A DNA stretch of 64,000 bases from Mycolicibacterium neoaurum ATCC 25795 (GTDB lineage: Bacteria; Actinomycetota; Actinomycetes; Mycobacteriales; Mycobacteriaceae): the NCBI RefSeq assembly GCF_000691525.1, contig NZ_JMDW01000017.1:52822-116821 (forward strand), in the 5' to 3' direction. The number at the start of each line of letters is the position of its first letter. The stretch's first letter is position 1. The notes below the pieces were generated by a model that was not told the origin of the DNA, did no database searches, and saw only the letters and a program-made list of their open reading frames with translations. A program made the position numbers and the translations under genes. This document shows, piece after piece, positions 58,007 to 64,000 of the stretch.

Positions 58007-58176
58007 GCACGGCGATGCCGGCCGGGGTGGCGCACTCGCCATCCCGGTCGGCTCACCGGCACCACCAAAATTCCTGCCCTTCCCGTGTCAAAGCCGATTT
58101 TCTCGCGCTCGTATGGGGTTAGTGTCGGACCTGGCTGAGCAACTGCCAACCAGATTTCGGCTTGCGGGGAGTCGTC

Positions 58177-60045
58177 ATGAACAGGGCAGGTCTGCGGACC
58201 CTTCACCAGCGCGCCACGGTCACCATTGCCTCGGCTGCTGTACTGGCCACCATCTGCGCCGGCGCTGACCCCAGGGCCCCGGCGGCGCGTGTGGCGGGTG
58301 CGTCTGTCGATCTCGTTGCCGCCATCGACCAGTCGCCCACCACCATCGGCCTTGCCGACTCCAACCTTGTGCGGCTCGGCGACCACGCCCTCATCGACAA
58401 ACAACTCGACATGATGCAGTCCCTCGGGGTTCAGAACGTCCGTATCGGGATCTCCTGGATCAGCACCCAACTGACCGAGCATGGCAACTTCTTCTGGGGC
58501 GATACCGACTACGTCGTCAACGAAGCTCACCGCCGCGGAATGGGGGTGCTCGGGGTTCTTCACGAAACCCCGAACTGGGCCAAGGCCGATCCCGACGCAC
58601 TCCCCCTGTCAGGTATGCCGAGAGCCGGCGCCTTCGCCGCGTTCGCCGGGGCGGTCGCCGAGAGGTACGCCGGCAAGATCTCGGCGCTGGAGGTGTGGAA
58701 CGAACCCAATGGCCGCTTCTTCCTGAATCCGGTCGACCCGGCGGGTTACACCGAACTGGTCAAGGCTGCCTACACCGCCATCAAGGCGCATGATGACCCG
58801 CTGGATCCCGATGACGACATCACCGTGGTTGCAGGGGTTTTGGGGTCCGGGCGCACGCTGGGCAACGACTTCACCATGAATCCCATCGACTTTCTCCAGG
58901 GAATGTACGACAACGGAGCGCACGGCTTCTTCGATGCGTTCTCATTCCACCCGTACCACTACGACATCCCCTTTTCCGAGGGTGCAACTCAATCGGATTC
59001 ACCCATTCTGCAACTGCGTGATATCCGCGCGCTCATGGAGCAATACGGAGACGGCGCACTGAAGGTCTGGGCCAGTGAGTATGGCCTGCCGACGACCCCG
59101 CTCAATCCCTCCGCCCCCTGGCTGTACAACTCACCCGACAAGCAGGCGGAGTTCCTCGAAGACTTCCTCCGAAACTGGCAGCGCGAGAACGGTACCGGAC
59201 CGATCTTCATCTACTCCACGCGTGACCTGAACAGCGGGAGTCCCAGCGATCAGGACAATTTCGGCATCTGGTACACCGACTGGAGCGAAAAGCCCGCTGT
59301 GCAGGTCATCCGTGACTTCCTGGACAGTCTGGACCCCGACTACCCGATCATCGAGGCCATCAGGAACGCGGTCAATTGGATCGTGGACACCACGGGGCGG
59401 GTGATCAGCGGCCTGGTCGATATCGGTCTGGCGGTGGCAGACGCCATCATCGACGCCACCGTCTGGGTGGTGAAAACCGTTGCCCGGGTGGCGGTCGACG
59501 TCATCGGCGGAGTGGTCGACCTGACCTCCAGGGTTGTGCGCGGTATTGCCGAGGCCATCGGCAACGCTGTCACCTGGGTCGTAGACCGGGTCGAGAGCTG
59601 TTTGGGTATCGAAGAATCGGCGCCGCCGGCACCCGAGGCTGGTTCCACCCCCGCAGCATCCCTGCGCAGCGAAGCCCGGATGGTGTCGGTCGACGCCATC
59701 GCCGAACAGGTCGAACCTGTCGCCGATCACAGCGATGCACCGAGGTCTGAACAGCTCGACATCGAGGAGCCGACCTCCGAATCCGAAAACGTCGTCCTCG
59801 GGACGGTCGAACCCGACGAACCCGATGTGGCGTCGCCTCAGACGTTCGAGCCCGAAACCGGTTCCGACAGCTCGTTCGGGATCGGCCCGGAGGCCGAGGA
59901 GGAAACACCCGAGGAGACGGTGAGTGATGTCGAGAGCAGCGAGCGCGCGGCAACTCCAGACGAGGCGTCGAATCCGACGGTGAACAACGAACGAAATGCG
60001 GAATCGGCAGACAACGCCGACCCGCGGACCGCCGCGCCCGCGTGA
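58177..60045 (+). CDS. Secreted clan GH-A glycoside hydrolase (GH39/GH5-like), paralogue 3
   Basis: 622 residues. A signal peptide (ATVTIASAAVLATICAGADP) precedes the barrel with acid/base E176 in LEVWNEPNGRFFL and nucleophile E301 in WASEYGLPT. SFHPYHY and FIYSTRDLNSG mirror the paralogues. A block of amphipathic helices follows (IRNAVNWIVDTTGRVISGLV, AVADAIIDATVWVVKTVARV), which could associate with lipid, then an acidic disordered tail. ATG 58177 lies 5 bp after GGGGAG. Paralogue 1 at 31181 has similar helices after its barrel. Its stop lies seven bases from that of the convergent GH16 gene. Confidence 0.87.
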   Translation: MNRAGLRTLHQRATVTIASAAVLATICAGADPRAPAARVAGASVDLVAAIDQSPTTIGLADSNLVRLGDHALIDKQLDMMQSLGVQNVRIGISWISTQLTEHGNFFWGDTDYVVNEAHRRGMGVLGVLHETPNWAKADPDALPLSGMPRAGAFAAFAGAVAERYAGKISALEVWNEPNGRFFLNPVDPAGYTELVKAAYTAIKAHDDPLDPDDDITVVAGVLGSGRTLGNDFTMNPIDFLQGMYDNGAHGFFDAFSFHPYHYDIPFSEGATQSDSPILQLRDIRALMEQYGDGALKVWASEYGLPTTPLNPSAPWLYNSPDKQAEFLEDFLRNWQRENGTGPIFIYSTRDLNSGSPSDQDNFGIWYTDWSEKPAVQVIRDFLDSLDPDYPIIEAIRNAVNWIVDTTGRVISGLVDIGLAVADAIIDATVWVVKTVARVAVDVIGGVVDLTSRVVRGIAEAIGNAVTWVVDRVESCLGIEESAPPAPEAGSTPAASLRSEARMVSVDAIAEQVEPVADHSDAPRSEQLDIEEPTSESENVVLGTVEPDEPDVASPQTFEPETGSDSSFGIGPEAEEETPEETVSDVESSERAATPDEASNPTVNNERNAESADNADPRTAAPA

Positions 60046-60052
60046 CGCGGTT

Positions 60053-60919
60053 CTAGAACACCCGGATCCAATCGACCAGCATCTCGGCGGGATAGTTGCC
60101 GCCTGCGGGCTCGCGGCCACCTGAACCACCGATGGCGATGTTGAACACCGGCGCCATCGTGAAGCCAGGATCGTTGAACGGCCATTCACCCAACGAATCC
60201 GCACGAACCGTCCAGAACGGTTCCATGCCCGGTTCGTAGTCGCGCCAGAAGTACATCCCCTCGGGCTTCCAGGTCATCCGCCAGGTATGCCAGTTGCTGT
60301 CGATGGGGTGTTTGAACGTCTGGAACTGGGTGCCGTCCAGACGCGCGTGGACGGTGGTGCCCGACGGCCAATCCTGGTTGCCGTACCACTCGAACAGGTC
60401 GACCTCGCCGCCGCGCACCGGATTGTCGTTGATCAGCCAGAAGGCCGGCCACGCGCCGTTGGTCAGGCAGTTCAGTTTGACGCGCGCTTCCCAGGTCGTC
60501 CCCACTCCGCCGCGCCAGTTTCCGATGATCTTGGCGCTGGCGAACTTCTCCTGGATATTGGCACCCGGTCCCTCTGTGGCGCGGATGACCAGGTTGCCGT
60601 TGCCGTCCTGGAAAACGTGTTCCTGGTCGGTGACATAGCGGCCCATGTTGAACGGCTTGTCCCACTCGACCGGGTTACGGATGGTCTCACGCTGCGGCAC
60701 GATGAACCACGACGCAGGGTCCGGCGGTGATCCGGCCGGACCGTTGAATTCGTCCTGCCACAGGATGGGCGGCGCCGCCGCTTCGGGCGTCGGAGCCCCT
60801 GGGCCGGGACCCAGATCACCGGGTAATGGCTCGCCGTGAGCGGTCGCGGCGGGGAGTGCGGCGGCCGCCGCACCGAGTCCGAGCATCAACATCGCACTGC
60901 GTCGATCGAATTCAGGCAC
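60053..60919 (-). CDS. Secreted GH16 beta-1,3-glucanase-like protein (Rv0315-like)
   Basis: 288 residues. The N-terminus holds a twin-arginine motif EFDRRSAMLMLGLGAAAAAL with likely cleavage after ATAHG, suggesting Tat export. The jelly-roll domain has the GH16 active site GGEVDLFEWYGN with E172, D174 and E177. WRGGVGTTWEARVKLNCLTN and NWHTWRMTWKPEGMYFWRDY are very close to M. tuberculosis Rv0315 as I remember it. It would cut beta-1,3-glucans outside the cell. GTG 60919 is chosen since it places DRR at the expected distance from the start; the frame extends to 61000. Confidence 0.92.
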   Translation of the reverse strand: MPEFDRRSAMLMLGLGAAAAALPAATAHGEPLPGDLGPGPGAPTPEAAAPPILWQDEFNGPAGSPPDPASWFIVPQRETIRNPVEWDKPFNMGRYVTDQEHVFQDGNGNLVIRATEGPGANIQEKFASAKIIGNWRGGVGTTWEARVKLNCLTNGAWPAFWLINDNPVRGGEVDLFEWYGNQDWPSGTTVHARLDGTQFQTFKHPIDSNWHTWRMTWKPEGMYFWRDYEPGMEPFWTVRADSLGEWPFNDPGFTMAPVFNIAIGGSGGREPAGGNYPAEMLVDWIRVF

Positions 60920-61184
60920 AGCCGACCATAACCAGCCGTGGCGGATTTCGCGCAAAGCCGCGCCAACCCAGTCGCACGCTGAGTGCGCTCTCAGCGTCAA
61001 AAAGGACTTTGACGTGCGATGTTCTCACCGGCCACGGTTGCCGCGTCGAAACATCGACATGGGTGACCGGTCGGCGCATCGGGTTCGGGCGACTCGGAGC
61101 GGCCGTTAGCCGGACCTCGTGCCGGTACAGTGCCACCTGCAACTGGTCTGCTGACGGCGTGAGTTCTGAGCTGTCGGCATCGAG

Positions 61185-61360
61185 TCACGGGGTTGGTATC
61201 TACCCGTGGTGAGAGGGAACCCGGTGAGAATCCGGGACTGTCCCGCAGCGGTATGCAGGAACGACCGCCGTCAACGGCACTGGTGCGCAGCACCGGGAAG
61301 CGACGGCCAGTAGGAACACCTTTGGGGTGTGTGCCTGTGAGTCCGAAGACCTGCCAGCTG
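61185..61360 (+). promoter_or_regulatory. Cobalamin (B12) riboswitch upstream of metE
   Basis: The core GGGAACCCGGTGAGAATCCG, then GGACTGTCCCGCAGCGGTA, and the B12-box AGTCCGAAGACCTGCCAG at 61340-61357 form the cobalamin riboswitch consensus. Boundaries are approximate. It lies ~145 bp upstream of metE, the B12-independent methionine synthase; when B12 is present the switch should block metE expression so that the B12-dependent MetH takes over. This matches what is known for mycobacterial metE. Confidence 0.95.
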
Positions 61361-61361
61361 T

Positions 61362-61382
61362 GCCGGGCGCGCCGCGCCCGGC
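61362..61382 (+). terminator. GC-rich hairpin next to the riboswitch, candidate expression platform
   Basis: GCCGGGCGC (61362-61370) pairs perfectly with GCGCCCGGC (61374-61382) around a 3-base loop, directly after the B12 box. No T-run follows. It could act as a terminator or compete with another pairing when B12 binds. The metE start is 120 bp downstream. Confidence 0.5.
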
Positions 61383-61502
61383 GGCGCATCGCCTCGTGGA
61401 CTGGGCGTATGGCCGACAGCGGCCTCGGCATACCTGCGGCGGCCTCTTCGGTTGCACGTTCCTATGGGCGGTGGGCTCCCCATCGTTGCTGAAGGACTCT
61501 GC

Positions 61503-63797
61503 GTGACAACACAATCTGCCCCTTTGTTCACCGCCACCACCCTGGGGTCGCCGCGTGTCGGCCCGAACCGCGAGCTTAAGCGCGCGGTCGAGAAGTACTG
61601 GTCCAAGAAGATCGACCGCGCCGAACTCGAAGCTGTGGCAGCCACCCTGCGGGGTGATACCGTGCGACACCTCGCCGACGCCGGCGTGGACTCGATACCG
61701 GTCAATACGTTCTCGTACTACGACCACATGCTCGACCAGTCGGTCCTGTTGGGCACCCTGCCCCCGCGCGTCGCGCCGGTCACCGACATGCTGGACCGCT
61801 ACTTCGCTGCAGCCCGCGGCGGAACGTACGACGGTATGGACATCGCGCCCTTGGAGATGACCAAGTGGTTCGACACCAACTATCACTACCTGGTCCCAGA
61901 GATCGCTCCGGATACCGCATTCTCGCTCGACCCCGCCAAGATCCTCGCCGAGCTGGATGAGGCGGCTTCGATCGATATCGCGGCGCGTCCGGTGATCGTA
62001 GGTCCCATCACCTATCTGGCGCTGAGCAAGGCCGTCGACGGCGCCGGTGCGCCCATCGAACGTCTCGACGAGCTGACCGCCGTCTATGCCGAACTTCTCC
62101 AGCTGCTCGCCGCGAAGGGTGTTGGCTGGGTCCAGATCGACGAGCCGATTCTGGCCACCGACAGCATCGACCATCTCGGCGCCCTCGCCGGGAACGTCTA
62201 CTCCCGGCTCGGTGCGCTTCCCACACGACCGGCGATCTTCGTCGCCACCTACTTCGGGCCCCTGACCGATGCGCTCCCGGCGCTGGCCCACACACCGATC
62301 GAGGCCATAGGAGTCGACCTGGTCTACGGGTGTGTCGACGCACTGGCTGCGGTGCCCGCGCTCGCCGACAAGACCGTCGTCGCCGGAATTGTCGACGGAC
62401 GCAACATCTGGCGCACGGATTTGGCTGCCGCACTCGACACGCTGGACACCGTGAGGCGGGCAGCCGGCAACGTGGTTGTCTCCACGTCGTGCTCGACTCT
62501 GCACGTCCCGTACTCGCTGGAACCCGAGACAGGAATCGACGACGCGCTGCGCAGCCGGCTGGCCTTCGGCGCCGAGAAAGTCGCCGAAGTGGTGACCTTG
62601 GCAAAGGGGCTCGCGCAGGGCCGGGAAGCCATCGCCTCGGAGATCGAAACCTCCAACGCCGCAGCGGCTCTTCGCAGCACCGACCCTCGACTGAACAACA
62701 CCGATATCCGCTCCAGGCTCGACGCCATCCGGGCGGCGGGAGCGTCCGGACGGGGCATCGCCGCCGACCGGCGCACCGCGCAGCAGAAACGGCTGAACCT
62801 CCCCACGCTGCCGACCACGACCATCGGCTCATACCCGCAAACCACCGAGATCCGGGTGGCACGCGCCGATCTCCGTGCCGGCAGGATCGACGAAGCCGAG
62901 TATGTGCAGAAAATGAAAGACGAGGTAGCAGCCGTCATCGCGTTGCAGGAGGAACTCGGCATCGACGTGCTGGTGCACGGTGAGCCCGAGCGCAACGACA
63001 TGGTGCAGTACTTCGCCGAGCAGTTGGACGGGTTCTTCGCCACCCAGAACGGTTGGGTGCAGTCCTACGGGTCCCGGTGTGTCCGTCCCCCGATTCTTTA
63101 CGGTGACGTAGCGCGTCCGCGGCCGATGACCGTCGCGTGGGCGGCCTACGCACAGTCGCTCACCGCCAAACCGGTCAAGGGAATGCTGACCGGTCCGGTG
63201 ACCATCCTGGCGTGGTCATTCGTCCGTGATGACCAACCGCTGGCCGACACGGCTGCACAGGTCGCACTCGCCATCCGGGACGAGACGGTGGACCTGGAGA
63301 AAGCCGGTATCGCCATCATCCAGGTCGACGAGCCGGCGCTGCGTGAACTGCTCCCATTGCGTTCCGAGGAGAAACAGGATTACCTGGCGTGGTCGGTGGA
63401 GGCTTTCAGGTTGGCTACTGCGGGTGTGCGCGACGACACCCAGATCCACACCCATCTGTGCTACTCGGAGTTCGGTGAAGTGATCGGCGCCATCGCCGAC
63501 CTCGACGCCGACGTCACGTCCATCGAGGCCGCACGATCGCATATGGAGGTGCTTACCGATCTCAACGCGGTGGGCTTCAGCAATGGAGTGGGACCGGGTG
63601 TCTACGACATTCATTCCCCGCGGGTGCCAACCACCGATGAGATGATCGTGGCGCTACGTGAGGCGCTGGCAGCGGTTCCTGCGGAACGCCTTTGGGTAAA
63701 CCCGGACTGCGGTCTGAAGACTCGTAAGACCGATGAGGTCATCGAGTCGCTTCGAAACATGGTCGCAGCCGCCAAGGTGGTGCGCGCAGAACGCTGA
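61503..63797 (+). CDS. metE: Cobalamin-independent methionine synthase MetE
   Basis: 764 residues. It transfers a methyl group from 5-methyltetrahydropteroyl-triglutamate to homocysteine without B12. The zinc ligands align with those of E. coli MetE with a constant +10 shift: H651 and C653 in HTHLCYSEFG, E675 in SIEAARSH, and C736 in NPDCGLKTR. The N-terminal half shows the duplicated barrel and ELKRAVEKYWSKKI. The LPTLPTTTIGSYPQTTEIR linker (first part quoted) starts the second barrel. GTG 61503 follows GAAGGA. The gene lies under the B12 riboswitch. Confidence 0.98.
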   Translation: MTTQSAPLFTATTLGSPRVGPNRELKRAVEKYWSKKIDRAELEAVAATLRGDTVRHLADAGVDSIPVNTFSYYDHMLDQSVLLGTLPPRVAPVTDMLDRYFAAARGGTYDGMDIAPLEMTKWFDTNYHYLVPEIAPDTAFSLDPAKILAELDEAASIDIAARPVIVGPITYLALSKAVDGAGAPIERLDELTAVYAELLQLLAAKGVGWVQIDEPILATDSIDHLGALAGNVYSRLGALPTRPAIFVATYFGPLTDALPALAHTPIEAIGVDLVYGCVDALAAVPALADKTVVAGIVDGRNIWRTDLAAALDTLDTVRRAAGNVVVSTSCSTLHVPYSLEPETGIDDALRSRLAFGAEKVAEVVTLAKGLAQGREAIASEIETSNAAAALRSTDPRLNNTDIRSRLDAIRAAGASGRGIAADRRTAQQKRLNLPTLPTTTIGSYPQTTEIRVARADLRAGRIDEAEYVQKMKDEVAAVIALQEELGIDVLVHGEPERNDMVQYFAEQLDGFFATQNGWVQSYGSRCVRPPILYGDVARPRPMTVAWAAYAQSLTAKPVKGMLTGPVTILAWSFVRDDQPLADTAAQVALAIRDETVDLEKAGIAIIQVDEPALRELLPLRSEEKQDYLAWSVEAFRLATAGVRDDTQIHTHLCYSEFGEVIGAIADLDADVTSIEAARSHMEVLTDLNAVGFSNGVGPGVYDIHSPRVPTTDEMIVALREALAAVPAERLWVNPDCGLKTRKTDEVIESLRNMVAAAKVVRAER

Positions 63798-63804
63798 CGA
63801 CGGA

Positions 63805-63834
63805 TGTGCCCCGGAGTCCTCGCGGGCTCCGGGG
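63805..63834. terminator. Hairpin terminator between metE and the carboxylase gene
   Basis: TGCCCCGGAG at 63805-63814 pairs perfectly with CTCCGGGGCA at 63825-63834. It lies 8 bp past the metE stop, between convergent genes, so it can end transcription from both sides. Confidence 0.75.
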
Positions 63835-63850
63835 CATACCCATGTCATCG

Positions 63851-64000
63851 TCAATCGACAATGACGAGCAGATCGCCGCCTTCGACTTGGGCGGTGCCGG
63901 TGACGGCGATGCGGGCGACGGTGCCGGCTTTGGGGGCGGTGATGGAGGCTTCCATTTTCATGGCTTCGATGGTGGCGATGGTTTGTCCGGCCTGCACGGT
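63851..64000 (-). CDS. Biotin carboxylase-type enzyme, C-terminal biotinyl domain (partial; probably pyruvate carboxylase)
   Basis: Only the last 49 codons lie in the window; the gene continues beyond 64000. The translated end contains the biotin attachment motif IEAMKMEASITAPKAG, then TVARIAVTGTAQVEGGDLLV and a stop at 63851. The lysine in AMKM carries biotin. AQVEGGDLLVIV at the very end fits pyruvate carboxylase of mycobacteria best, but acyl-CoA carboxylase alpha subunits also end with such a domain. It converges on metE. Confidence 0.85.
   Translation of the reverse strand, partial: TVQAGQTIATIEAMKMEASITAPKAGTVARIAVTGTAQVEGGDLLVIVD

Overview
The window looks like chromosomal DNA from a fast-growing mycobacterium (Mycolicibacterium-like). 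It is GC-rich throughout, and many genes match a stretch of the Mycobacterium tuberculosis chromosome around Rv0312-Rv0339c as I remember it: an IniR-like regulator, the iron-sulfur reductase Rv0338c, aminotransferase Rv0337c, rmlA, dcd, an Rv0312-like protein and the Rv0315 beta-glucanase, with other genes mixed in. Orthologue names are from memory; nothing was searched. I see no insertion sequence, prophage, CRISPR array or replication origin.

Layout. Positions 1-8.9 kb hold conserved core genes: the end of a LuxR regulator, a membrane Fe-S reductase with a repeat tail, a secreted protein, an alanine/aspartate-type aminotransferase, a YibE/F membrane protein, rmlA and two small enzymes. From 8.9-20.7 kb come a P450 divergent from a TetR gene with paired operators, a TAP-like lipoprotein hydrolase, an Rv0312-like protein, dcd, a cupin, tRNA-Gly(CCC), a hipBA toxin-antitoxin pair with three evenly spaced upstream dyads, and a TetR/FAD-enzyme operon behind a large palindrome. 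From 20.7-26.4 kb lies a complete five-gene peptide ABC importer. From 26.6-31 kb come an AcuI-like reductase, a PucR regulator and a fused desaturase-reductase. From 31.2-34.8 kb are a secreted glycoside hydrolase and a secreted lipase.

From 34.9-38.1 kb a GH15 enzyme overlaps a G6PDH gene. A permease and P1 peptidase pair faces a TetR gene (38.1-41.3 kb), followed by a membrane-anchored phosphatase-like protein, a LysE exporter with its Lrp regulator, and a molybdopterin oxidoreductase. A tightly coupled run of four glycosyltransferases and a catalase-like protein occupies 45.9-50.6 kb. Next come a holin-X/DUF3618/DUF4235 envelope trio, an M42 peptidase, a haem-oxygenase-like diiron protein, a CDGSH protein and a HemK-type methyltransferase. 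The right end has two more secreted glycoside hydrolases related to the one at 31 kb, a GH16 glucanase, a cobalamin riboswitch with metE, and the biotin-domain end of a carboxylase.

The strongest leads for something undescribed are: the glycosyltransferase operon together with the three secreted clan GH-A paralogues, which may act on one surface glycan; the three phased hipBA dyads spaced exactly 61 bp apart; the one-polypeptide desaturase with its own electron chain; and the diiron/CDGSH/methyltransferase neighbourhood. All functional links between genes are inferred from position and family knowledge.
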